From the NCBI RefSeq assembly GCF_019279795.1, contig NC_056743.1, positions 1,783,306,466 through 1,783,370,465 on the forward strand: a DNA stretch of 64,000 nt. Reading direction: 5' to 3'. Below the pieces are notes generated by a model, which worked only from the letters and a program-made list of their open reading frames with translations, did no database searches and had not been told where the DNA came from. This DNA is from Protopterus annectens. Its lineage: Eukaryota; Chordata; Ceratodontiformes; Protopteridae. Each line of letters starts with the position of its first letter. Positions within the stretch are counted from its first letter, which is position 1. Shown piece by piece: positions 46,441 to 56,137 of the stretch. The position numbers and the translations under genes are program-made.

Positions 46441-48600
46441 TCATCTACATGAGAATAATTGATATCCACTACCATTTAGATTTGTACATGCAGCATACTC
46501 AGGTGACATGTATCAAGGGTAGCAGTACTTGTCACAGGGTATGAAAGGATGATGACGCTAACTGTCCCCATTGTCCCAGACAAACTGTTCCACACATATG
46601 CATCTAGGGAACCATGCTGCCTTGCCATCCTGTGCTGCAGTATTGCTGCCATGTGTCCATAGTTGAACCACTCAGACTCCTGGGACCCAAACATACACAG
46701 GTCTGTGACACACCTGTCATTCTTTAACACTACTGCCAGTGTACAACAGGCAAAAAAGATACACAATCAAGACACATGCCAGCATACAGTACCTGTCGTG
46801 GCCCACACAACTGCTACTTGCATAACACTACTGTACTACACAAAAACATATAAAGTAATATAGTCACCCTATGCATCAGACACATTTGCAGGTCCTTACA
46901 TCGATGTCATGAATAGCAGGGATGTGGCACAGGTAACATCACATGCAAATGGTATGGTGTGGAGGTGCCAGAGGCCTTGACTGTGCTACACAGTTGACAG
47001 CTGGGTTTGGTTTTAGTTTGAGATGAGCTGCATTTGGCTGAGTTTGGGCCTTTGTCCCCCATTAATTATGGCTTTGTCATGATTTCTTACTGTAGGGGGT
47101 TGAGAGGTATGTTAGGCATAGCTCTCAACCAGACAGGGATGAATGTTCATGAAACAGGGACTTAGACAGAGTACATCAGGGACATTTAGGGACAGTTTTA
47201 CAATGTTAGACCTATTTATGTGTGACATTGACAGACTGAGAGGAGGAGAATACAGCACATTGTTTGATGTTACAGGAGTGTACACCCTTACTTATTGTCA
47301 CTATGTCGTACGTGTAATCCACTATCTTTACTACAACAGGTGACTGTTATAGGAAGGATTGACAGAGACAGAGCAGAGAGGTGATTCAAAGCAGGGACAG
47401 TTGAGAGCAATGCCTGTATGTGTTGGACAGCAGGGCATCACTGATATGTCAATATCATAGAACTAATAAAAGCCTATTGTTGAAATCTCTATTCCCCATA
47501 CCTCTATCCTCCCATCTACTTCCTGTTTTGTGCGGAAATCTAGTGCATACCTGGTAGAGTGATGTATTCCTTTTTTAATCATTCCTCTACAAATGCTTTG
47601 CACATATGCTGTCTATGTGAGTAAAACCACATACAGACCGGTTCCCCATAAGCTGTTACTTGCCTTTTGAAGGTAATGCTCATTAACAGGTAATTGCCTC
47701 TGCAGCAATCTGTGGCTCAGAATTGCTAATTGCATCCAAAACAGTTGAATTGCACTATCAGTAGCCAATGACATGGCACCGCAGTGCAATATATGAGGCC
47801 TTCATGTAGGCCATGGGCCCTTTCTTAGTTTTTGAGATGGACATTACTGAGGTGTGTAGACCACAGCATCACAGAGGGTAAGCACTAATTTTAACTACTG
47901 TAGAGATGTATGAAGTATGTCCACAGTTTTGCCTCATATGCTTGGTCAGTATCCCACGACAGTGTGGTCATCTGGCAGTTCACTGGCCAACATAGTGGGT
48001 TGTGGTCAGTAAGAGGAGAGAGACATGTGAGTGTCACATTTCATATCCATCAGAATATACATCAGAATATACATGCTAATGCAGTAGCTGCTATTCTATC
48101 AACTTATTATCTTTGTAGGAGCAAACATTGAAACATGTCCCTATCTCTGGGTCTTTGGTGCCCCCCCCCCCCCTTTATGTATCATTGTGTCTGGATCACC
48201 TGTTATAGGGTTTGGCAGGTATGGTAAGTCTGTAGCAGCTACCTTAACATACAGCTGTATATGCTTCAGGCTGCAGCTGCTGCTGCAGCTTAGGACACGT
48301 GGAGGGAGTGTGAACACTTTGGAGGCCAGCAAGCTGTACATGTAACTGTGGCAGCAGTCTCAGCCCTGTTATTACAGCAGAGCCAGGGTGAGGGTACCCT
48401 TTACAGTCCAATCGAGGCATGTGCTTAAGGTACATTTGTTATACAACAGTGCCAATAGCAGAGCAGTAGGAGACAAACAGTTAGGCTATATGAATATGTG
48501 CAGTGTGTCCCTTCCTGCAGGCCTTTGACTTGCAAAACTGGGTAGCAGATAATTCAATAGCAGTAACCTATGGGGATTAAAACTGCATGACTCGGTCATT
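46441..48600. other. No gene; one dispersed module
   Basis: No supported gene. At 47,015-47,112 the minus strand reads CATACCTCTCAACCCCCTAC, GACAAAGCCATAATTAATGG and GGACAAAGGCCCA, an inverted relative of 44,329. A C-run of 12 lies at 48,162. ORFs here lack motifs. Confidence 0.4.
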
Positions 48601-48604
48601 ACTT

Positions 48605-48725
48605 GCTGTCTTCACAACAATGTAATTGAAGTGCATTACACTGGATTCGAACCCACAACTGCATGTGACAAAATGCACTGTATGCAAGGCATTTAACAGA
48701 CTGAGCTACTAAGTCAGTGCTGCAG
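48605..48725 (-). repeat. tRNA-derived SINE-like repeat
   Basis: On the minus strand TTAGTAGCTCAGTCTGTTAA (A box) is followed about 40 bases later by GTGGGTTCGAATCCAGTGTA (perfect B box). A related copy lies at 63,140-63,235 on the same strand, sharing ACATT/GCATTTTG..CACA and GGTTCGAATCCAGTG. The cloverleaf is not complete, so it is a SINE head or decayed tRNA rather than a tRNA gene. Confidence 0.7.
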
Positions 48726-49167
48726 CAGGTGTATTTGCCAGATATATGTGCAGACATACAGGCTGTGACACACATTGTCTGCACCCATGAGTATGTGCAT
48801 GGCTTTCAAAGGCAGTTGTTCTGCAGCAGGGTCCCAGCTGAACATATGTACTGTGCCACTGATGCCTTAGCAGGTGTGTTTCAGGATGTTTCAGAAAAAA
48901 AGGAACATTCAACTGCTATTCCAGGCCTCATGTACTGCCAGTATTATTTATTTAGCTGTCTACTGCTGTATTTTTGCATCAGTGTCTGAGATACACTCCC
49001 ATTTTTCCCATTAGGTTTACTTTCATTGTGTCAGTGGCAATGAGTATGTTTTGCTGGAAACAGATGCTTTAATTAAGATCTGTATGGTGTAGTGGGTTAG
49101 TACAGTAGGCTGTAGTTAAAAGGGGTCTGGGTACAGCATGTGGCAGAGGTGATTATTTTGTACATGT

Positions 49168-49397
49168 ACAAAGTCTACAGCAGGAAGGTCAACAGGACCC
49201 AAGATGTACCAAAATGTTTTATTTAAATCCAACGTAGTCAGTCCGAAACACAACTCTAATATAAAATTGTATCAAGCGCTTTCACCCGGGCTCTCCCAGG
49301 CTTTCTCAAGATGAACCACAAAAGACTCACTATCGTATTATATAACACCATTAATTGCATAATTAAAACATTGACACCATATCAATTATTTTATATT
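49168..49397 (-). repeat. Inverted partial terminal repeat of PLE-D
   Basis: This stretch is the reverse complement of 53,480-53,715. Its outer 105 bases (49,168-49,272) also face 49,398-49,503 as an almost perfect palindrome. The transcribed left end could therefore fold into a long hairpin with the ribozyme-like motif near its tip. Confidence 0.88.
49268..49318 (-). ncRNA. Hammerhead-ribozyme-like motif, strong stem II
   Basis: On the minus strand CTTGAGAAAG is followed by the stem CCTGGG/CCCGGG with an AGAG loop. Then come TGAAA, the self-complementary GCGC, and TTGATAC. Stem II pairs fully although its sequence differs from that at 14,560. Deviations from consensus are one extra U and an A for the G of the first box. 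Confidence 0.55.
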
Positions 49398-49536
49398 ACA
49401 ATTTTATATTAGAGTTGTGTTTCGGACTGACTACGTTGGATTTAAATAAAACATTTTGGTACATCTTGGGTCCTGTTGACCTTCCTGCTGTGGACTTTGT
49501 GCTTTACCAGTGGTAACTTGTTGAACCTTTTTTTGT
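49398..49536 (+). repeat. Left direct terminal repeat (pseudo-LTR) of PLE-D
   Basis: From ACAATTTTATATTAGAGTTG to TTGAACCTTTTTTTGTT it is repeated at 53,601-53,740 with one visible difference (CTGTGGAC versus CTGTGAAC). It ends about 20 bases before the ORF1 start and should contain or adjoin the promoter. Confidence 0.92.
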
Positions 49537-49555
49537 TGGTTTGGTGTTTCTCTAC

Positions 49556-50569
49556 ATGGCGGAAAGTATTGGGACCTTGGATTTCAATAACACACCCAGC
49601 ATTTTAGCTGATGACCAACAATTGTCGGATGATGCCCCGGTAACTAGAGGGGAATTCAGACAAGTCATTTGTCTTTTGACTCAACTTAGTGGGTTACTGA
49701 CCAACGAAGGCAGTAATGGGATGACTAGAATACCACCCAATCAGCAAGAGCTTCCTAAGGGTAATGAACCAACAGTGAGATGGAAAGAGAACTCCACAAC
49801 GGAAGTATTGGAGGAACCGCGACTGGCCGATTCGAATTTACAAGACCAACCTAACAGACACCAAGTTTTGAAACAAGGAACTAATACATACATTCACAAG
49901 GACTTTAACTTGAACAAATGGACTAGTAAACATTTTTCTTTTGCTCAAGGTACTGTGCAGTTTTCTAATAACAACAACAATAATGTTTTCTTGGAGCAAA
50001 CAGTAACAGAACTAAACAAGTTGTATGCTTATAAGTCAGCACAGTTAGAAATTGAGTATTTAACAGAATGCATTCGTGTACAGCGTATACCGAAAGGTTT
50101 ACGCTTTAACAGGTTTCCGAACAATGCTATTCCTGGTTTGATACTGTTTAAGGAAATTACTGACTTATTTGATAGAGCAGGCCTTGACATGTTAAAATTA
50201 ATGGTCAAGGATTATGAATGCAGAGCTGCCTCTTTATTAACAGAAATTAATACTTTAAACAACTCTGTTGTCAATGACAATAACTTTAATAGCATCAAAA
50301 AAGATTATGAGAGCTCGTTTAGAGAAGTCGACGACCATTGTAACAGGGTAATTAATAGAAAAATCAAAAAAATAGAGAGGGACCTGCAGGAATATAAGAA
50401 TAGGGTTGCATACAGCTTTAATAAGAGGAGTAGAGGGCCAAACACTAGGACGAACAATGATAATGTGTTTAATAATGAAGAAGAAGAGAGAAATGAAGTT
50501 GTTCATTTAGCGCAAGCCCCTAGAAGAAGTGAAAGGTTGGCCCAAAAAGTTAACCAACCGTCAAACTAG
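49556..50569 (+). CDS. PLE ORF1 protein, intact (PLE-D)
   Basis: An uninterrupted frame of 337 codons from MAESIGTLDF, the start next to the terminal repeat; an ATG 15 bases upstream (MVFLY) is also in frame. The protein is hydrophilic and largely helical. Its N-terminal third is variable and acidic, a run of Asn lies near residue 140, and KSAQLEIEYLTECIRVQRIP follows. The conserved block KGLRFNRFPNNAIPG and a coiled-coil-like DYESSFREVDDHCNRVINRK with KKIERDLQEYKNR come next. Near the end is PRRSERLAQK. Two broken relatives (11,334 and 17,459 minus) keep the same landmarks, so the ORF is under selection as part of the element. No enzyme motif is seen. An RNA-binding or chaperone role by analogy to other retroelement ORF1 proteins is inference. 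Confidence 0.8.
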   Translation: MAESIGTLDFNNTPSILADDQQLSDDAPVTRGEFRQVICLLTQLSGLLTNEGSNGMTRIPPNQQELPKGNEPTVRWKENSTTEVLEEPRLADSNLQDQPNRHQVLKQGTNTYIHKDFNLNKWTSKHFSFAQGTVQFSNNNNNNVFLEQTVTELNKLYAYKSAQLEIEYLTECIRVQRIPKGLRFNRFPNNAIPGLILFKEITDLFDRAGLDMLKLMVKDYECRAASLLTEINTLNNSVVNDNNFNSIKKDYESSFREVDDHCNRVINRKIKKIERDLQEYKNRVAYSFNKRSRGPNTRTNNDNVFNNEEEERNEVVHLAQAPRRSERLAQKVNQPSN

Positions 50570-50649
50570 GTTTTTCATTATGCCCAAGGGAGGCAAGGGA
50601 GCAGGGAAATGAATCAACAAGCACAAGGGTGGAGCAGGTTCAGGAGACA

Positions 50650-52998
50650 ATGAATCCTGTTTCCTTCTTAGGTACTGAATTAGACATAGATGATTCCAGT
50701 TTCAATTTTACATCGTGCAAAGTAGTGAAACAGGGTAATTTTTCCATCTATAATTATACAGATATGGAACTTGGTGATGTACATTTCAAACTTTTTTCTA
50801 AAGGGCTGCAATTTGTCCCCACCCGCCCTATTAATATTACAAAAACAGTTTTAGATTTGAAGTTATTTACACGTCAACTTAACTTAAATATTTATTTTGA
50901 AGGAAAGCAGCGCCCACAGAATTTGTTTCAAAGAGCTAGCACATTCAATCCACCTTTACACCCTGCCCTAAAAATCTTTGAAGAACTTGTGCAAATTGAC
51001 ATCAGGAACCTCCAAAAGAACAACAAGGAAGGGCACCCCAATAACTTTCCAGAGGACTTACATCGGGTGATGGAATTCCTAAGAAAAGAAGATATTAGAG
51101 TAATGAAAACGGACAAGGGTGGGGGAGTGGTGCTAATGTATAAACAAAAATATGAGGCATACATTTACAATTTATTACATGATACGGATCAATACACCCA
51201 AGTATCAATCAATGAACGTAATATAGCTTATGCTAAAATTAGATTTATGTTAGAGGATCATCTTCTACAAGGTGTTATTAATGAACAGTTATTTAATTAT
51301 CTTTTGGTTCAAAAACCTTTGACACCAGTCATATTTAGAATACCAAAAGTGCACAAAGGATTACAACCATTAAAATTCAGACCAAAAGTGGCTGGGGCAA
51401 AAGGTATAACAGAACCTTTGGGGAAATTCATTGATACTTCAACAAAAAATTTAGCAACATCACTAAATTACCTCTGTAAAGATTCTTGGGAATTTTTAAG
51501 GAGTATCAAAAATGAGTTTTTCTTAGAAACACAATATATGATAACCATCGATATAATTGATTTGTTCCCCAGTATCCCATACTCTATTGGTCTTGAATGG
51601 TTTAACAATGTGCTCACAAAATCTTCAGGTTTTAGTGCTAATATGACAGGTTTACTTGTAGAATTTATGAGTGTTATTCTCGACAATAATTTTATTTTCT
51701 TTAATGGTGAACTGTATAAACAAAATAGAGGGGTGGCCATGGGGACACCATGTGCCTCAGCGTATGCCAATATGGTTTTACATTATTGGGAGTCGATGTA
51801 CATTTTTCCATCAAACTGGGCTCAATACATTATCCATTATCAGAGATACCTGGACGACATATGTATTTTGTGGAGAGGGGACCTTGATGAATTTGATAGT
51901 TTCATGCAATATATAGGTTCCACTACAGATTTCCTCAAATTTACATATGTAATACATCCACAACACTTGCACTATCTAGATGTAAACCTGGAGAAAAATA
52001 TGACCTTGAACTGTTTCCAAACAAGTACTTTCAGAAAGGCTACCTATTCCAATATGTTCCTACATTTTGATAGTGGCCACCCGCTATTTCAAAAGAAGGG
52101 CATTATAAAAGGGCAACTAATTAGGGCCTCTAGAATTTGTAGTAATGATGATTTATTTCAAAAAGAGATAGAGTTTCTTAGAGGTCTATTTATTGAGAAA
52201 GGCTACCCTGCCAATTTATTTGATACTTTGGCTGCAGAAGTTCAATCTAAAAGAACGCATCAGTTCTTTCCATTGTTAGGTAAAACATCGGATCTAAAAA
52301 TGGAAGTTGAACAATATTTGGACAGTAGAAAAGGTAATGCCTTCCTGTATACTTATAATAATGATAGTGTTGAAATAGAAAAAACAATTTCTAGGTATTG
52401 GCCTATTTTATCCATGAACGATGACATTAATAAAATTATCCCAAAAATACCACAATTTGTGAGAAAAAGGAACAGCAATCTTAAAGATTTATTTGAGAAA
52501 GATCTTGTAGCTAATGTACAGAAAAATCAACTAGAGATGGGCACTTTTAAATGTAAATCATGTAAACAGTGTCCGTTTATGCTTAACAGTAAGGGAATAT
52601 ATTTAAAATCTAGGAAAATGAATATATCCTCACCAGGCCATTTCAACTGCAACACTAAGGGTGTTGTTTATCTTGGTTTTTGTCAACATTGTCTTTGCTT
52701 CTATGTGGGCAAGACAGAAAGAGCATTAAGAAAAAGGGTGTATGAACACCTGTATGAGATCAGTAAGAAAAAAGAAACCAACGCCTTTTACAAACATTCA
52801 TTGGTCTGCAAGGACATTGACCTTAAATTTTTAGTGCTTGACCAAGTTGTATGTAACGCAAGAGGTGGTGATTGGGAAACGTCCCTTGAGTATAGGGAAT
52901 TGCTCTGGCAATTAAAATTAAACGCTTCGAAATTGCCAGGGCTTAATGATTCCATTAGTATCAGTAGTCTTCTTAAAAGTAGAAGAGCGAAACTATAG
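50650..52998 (+). CDS. PLE ORF2: reverse transcriptase with GIY-YIG endonuclease, intact
   Basis: Starting at ATG 50,650 the frame encodes 782 residues without interruption. The frame is open from 50,554, overlapping the ORF1 end, but has no earlier ATG. An N-terminal domain leads to KTDKGGGVVLMY (about 153-165), FRIPKVHK (about 229) and MITIDIIDLFPSIPYSIGLE (motif A, Asp about 301). RGVAMGTPCASAYANM (about 360), YLDDICILW (about 400-403, catalytic Asp pair) and LHYLDVNL follow. The thumb has HPLFQKKGIIKGQLIRASRI. After a linker come CKSCKQC (635-641) and GVVYLGFCQHCLCFYVGKTE (GIY-YIG core, 671-690). LRKRVYEH and WETSLEYRELLW carry the expected Arg and Glu. The protein should nick target DNA and prime reverse transcription in the nucleus. 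Confidence 0.93.
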   Translation: MNPVSFLGTELDIDDSSFNFTSCKVVKQGNFSIYNYTDMELGDVHFKLFSKGLQFVPTRPINITKTVLDLKLFTRQLNLNIYFEGKQRPQNLFQRASTFNPPLHPALKIFEELVQIDIRNLQKNNKEGHPNNFPEDLHRVMEFLRKEDIRVMKTDKGGGVVLMYKQKYEAYIYNLLHDTDQYTQVSINERNIAYAKIRFMLEDHLLQGVINEQLFNYLLVQKPLTPVIFRIPKVHKGLQPLKFRPKVAGAKGITEPLGKFIDTSTKNLATSLNYLCKDSWEFLRSIKNEFFLETQYMITIDIIDLFPSIPYSIGLEWFNNVLTKSSGFSANMTGLLVEFMSVILDNNFIFFNGELYKQNRGVAMGTPCASAYANMVLHYWESMYIFPSNWAQYIIHYQRYLDDICILWRGDLDEFDSFMQYIGSTTDFLKFTYVIHPQHLHYLDVNLEKNMTLNCFQTSTFRKATYSNMFLHFDSGHPLFQKKGIIKGQLIRASRICSNDDLFQKEIEFLRGLFIEKGYPANLFDTLAAEVQSKRTHQFFPLLGKTSDLKMEVEQYLDSRKGNAFLYTYNNDSVEIEKTISRYWPILSMNDDINKIIPKIPQFVRKRNSNLKDLFEKDLVANVQKNQLEMGTFKCKSCKQCPFMLNSKGIYLKSRKMNISSPGHFNCNTKGVVYLGFCQHCLCFYVGKTERALRKRVYEHLYEISKKKETNAFYKHSLVCKDIDLKFLVLDQVVCNARGGDWETSLEYRELLWQLKLNASKLPGLNDSISISSLLKSRRAKL

Positions 52999-53738
52999 GA
53001 GTTATAAAAAATTTTTAAATAAGTTTTAAATAAGTTTTGTTAAATAATTTTTGTTAAATAGTTATTTTATTATTATTATTGTAACACATGTTATATTAAT
53101 AGAACATTGGCATAAAAAGGAGCAACAAGTAAAGTATAGGTTAATACAATGAAATTATTGTTAGTTCAACTGTTCAACTGTTTACCTTCAGGTTTTTCAG
53201 TTTGTGACGTGTTTGATGGCTATATTATTCTTGCTCCTGTTATTTTTAACAATATCTTTTATAATGTTTTTTAACATGATTTTGAATAATCTCATATTTA
53301 TAAGTTTGTATTTTTCCATAGATGTTTAGTTGGATTTTCTGTACAGTACCTTCTGACTAATGAAGGCACGTAATGTACCTGCAAGTTATAGTTGTGTCAA
53401 CGACAAATAGAGTTTTAAGGTTTAAATATTAAAAGTACTGCTAATACATTTATGCTATGTAGCTTTAAAAAAATGTTTTAATTGAATAATTGATATGGTG
53501 TCAATGTTTTAATTATGCAATTAATGGTGTTATATAATACAATAGTCTTTTTTTTGTGGTTCATCTAAGAGAGGAGAGAGGAGGGGTGAAAGCGCTTGAT
53601 ACAATTTTATATTAGAGTTGTGTTTCGGACTGACTACGTTGGATTTAAATAAAACATTTTGGTACATCTTGGGTCCTGTTGACCTTCCTGCTGTGAACTT
53701 TGTGCTTTACCAGTGGTAACTTGTTGAACCTTTTTTTG
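52999..53738 (+). repeat. PLE-D 3' region and right pseudo-LTR
   Basis: AT-rich noncoding sequence after ORF2. From 53,480 on it mirrors the inverted left end, and 53,601-53,738 is the direct terminal repeat. A hammerhead-like motif at 53,560-53,605 keeps GTGAAAGCGCTTGATAC, but its stem II is replaced by a purine-rich GAGAGGAGAGAG stretch. This copy of the motif is therefore probably inactive. Confidence 0.85.
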
Positions 53739-53753
53739 TTATTTTGCACATGT

Positions 53754-55734
53754 GCCTAACACTGTGAGAAACACATAATATCATTAAGAAACATTAAAGC
53801 TCATTTAAGCAGATTTATGTGGTGCAGTGCATTGAGTCTCACTGTGGTGCTTCATTTAGCTCCGCACAAACTTGTGCTAAAAAATTACAAAGAAAATAAA
53901 AAGAGGGTGATAGTACAGTGGTAAAATGAGGGTAAGCAGAGGGGAAAACATAGTGAAAGGCAAGTAGGGATGTGCAGGAAGGGTGTAGGAAAGAACCATA
54001 GCTTTCCATTTCTTGTACACCAACAGCTGTGCATTGTGACAGATTTTGTGGATACATTTAGACTCTCAAATCCCAGAGAGAAGGGTGAGGACAACATAAA
54101 TGTGTTGTCAAGCCAATTGTCATTTTGGACTACCTATGTACTTTATAGGAGTTTATTAAATTCACAGGTTTGCCATTGTCAGCTGGCTTCATTTTTTTGT
54201 GTTGTCAAGCCAACTGGACCAAATTAGTTGTGTCCAGGGAACACGTGCAAAACTGAGAACTATGTAGGAGGTGATAACTTTTTTGTGGGGACAGGTGCCC
54301 ATATTTTTTTTATAAGGAAAAAGTGGAATGTTGGGGGAGGAAAGTGTGGGGAGGTAAGTTGGGTAGGAAAGAATGCAACTTCAGACAGACACGACAAACA
54401 AAACAGCAGACAATGGCAGTGTGTGACACATGAGGGGGTAAAAACCTTGGATGGGGAGGGTATTGTGGAATCTGAGATGCATGAGCCTCCAGACAGCAGC
54501 AGTGTGACTGACATCCCTACCCATGGGCAGTTAAAACTGCTGTTTTACTGCCCCAAAGGTGGCTGTGCTGGAGGCTGGGCCTCAGAGCAGCCTGACCCAC
54601 CAGGTTGTCCAGTGTGCCCTCAATCTGGCACAGGCAAAGTTCATAGCTCCTATGAATAATGCTGCACACCATGGCCAGTAGTTGATCTTGGGTGACTACT
54701 GCCTCTCTGCGATCATTCCCAGGGGAGGCTAGGCCCCATCCCCTGAGGCAGTTCCACCCAAAGGTAGTGCAGGGCCAGTGGAAGGGGCACCTCTAGCCTG
54801 GGTCTCAGATGTGCCAGGACCCGGTGCCATGGCCGGCTGAGGTAGGGTAAGCAGATCAGCAGGAACCTACCTACCTTATGCTGTGGTGATGGAGTTATAG
54901 CAATATGTATAGGTTAATTATGAACAAAACCATTGCTAGTAATAACAGCATGCCAGAACTTTGGAGATAACCACATTACATTTCAATGCATATTATGTGA
55001 AACATAACAATAAATAACAGAATTAATAGCATGCCAGTAACAGTTATTGCATAAGGCCAACAGAAAAAATAACTCAATAAGATACATTAATATGCAACCA
55101 TTTTAATTCATAACAATAATAAAACACATGCCCCAAAATAAACTTTAATGTGACAACATATGTTAATCATAAACCATAACCATTTTAAATATATGAAGAT
55201 AAGGGGTGGGAAGAGAGAGAAATACAGTCCATTAATACCATTATAGGCTATATAGTTGACAACAGTAATGCTATCTACTCTACAGATCTGTCTTTTCTTT
55301 ATATGTAAAAGTGTCCTATAGCTGCTGTAGTACATACATACTTCTCAATCTATTCACATGGAACAGTATAGGCCAAACAGTAACAACTGCAGATACACAA
55401 CTGCACAGATCACTTGCATATCAGGTATACCTATATAACTAAAGGTGTACTGTGGGCTGATGTGGTGATACTTTGCTATTTACATAACCATGTTGATGAT
55501 AAATTTGTGACAGGGGATTACGCACTAGTAATTATATTATGTGACAGCATGACACTTGAGAGACATGTATGTGTACATTACAGAGAGTAAACAACAATCA
55601 TGCCTTGCTTGGCAGACATGGGGATAGAAGTCAATAGCAGTGACTGCAGAGAACATCTGCATCAATAGTATTAATTGCTTTAACAGATACTCCAGGCATA
55701 CAGCCATACCAAATATTACACATCTTATTTATTT
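53754..55734. other. No gene confidently recognised
   Basis: About 2 kb without a supported element. An open frame at 54,228-54,659 (+, 143 codons) contains a Cys/Gly/Pro-rich end (FYCPKGGCAGGWASEQ) but resembles no family I know. With an overlapping frame on the other strand it may be chance. TTGTCAAGCCAA is repeated at 54,107 and 54,203. Confidence 0.4.
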
Positions 55735-56137
55735 TATTTTATTTTATTTTATTATTATTATACTTATTTCCTTTATTTTATGCTGTATTTTATTTTTTAT
55801 TGTATTTATTTTATTTTACATTTGTTGGCTGGGATAGTCCGACTGGTTATATGTCCAGTTTCAATAGAAGCCTGGGGAGAAAAGCTCCACATACCAAAAA
55901 AGAGACAGCACATATATCACTGAGTGATGAACTCAGGCAGACATGTTTAGAAAAATATAGACAAAGAATACAGGCAGATATCAATATACACATCTGATTG
56001 GCAAAGACGTATCAGAAAATGTGAATATAGAATACAGTCAGATCTCATAATTCACAATGCTTAGACATTCAAACGGTATGAGACATAGATACTTGGCTAA
56101 ACAGCAGGCTGGGTAGCAAGACGTATTAGTGAAGTTG

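Larger units (their letters stand above)
49153..53753 (+). mobile_element. Penelope-like retroelement, structurally intact (PLE-D)
   Basis: The element proper spans 49,168-53,738. It is flanked by TTATTTTGTACATGT (49,153-49,167) and TTATTTTGCACATGT (53,739-53,753), a 15-bp target-site duplication with one mismatch. From left to right it has an inverted partial terminal repeat (49,168-49,397), a direct terminal repeat (49,398-49,536), ORF1 and ORF2. A 3' region follows, ending in a second direct terminal repeat (53,601-53,738). The two direct repeats differ by about one base, so insertion is recent. This is the pseudo-LTR plus inverted-end arrangement known for Penelope elements. ORF2 has no disabling change visible. 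Confidence 0.9.

Noticed and set aside
48605-48725. tRNA gene
   Set aside because: A and B boxes are present but the acceptor and anticodon stems do not form a convincing cloverleaf, and a diverged sibling exists at 63,140, so it is SINE-like.
50629-50649. Start of ORF2 at 50,629
   Set aside because: The codon there is GTG; the first ATG in frame is 50,650, which I used.
54228-54659. 143-codon frame as a gene
   Set aside because: No family motif, no splice or polyA context, and an overlapping antisense frame; left as unannotated spacer.
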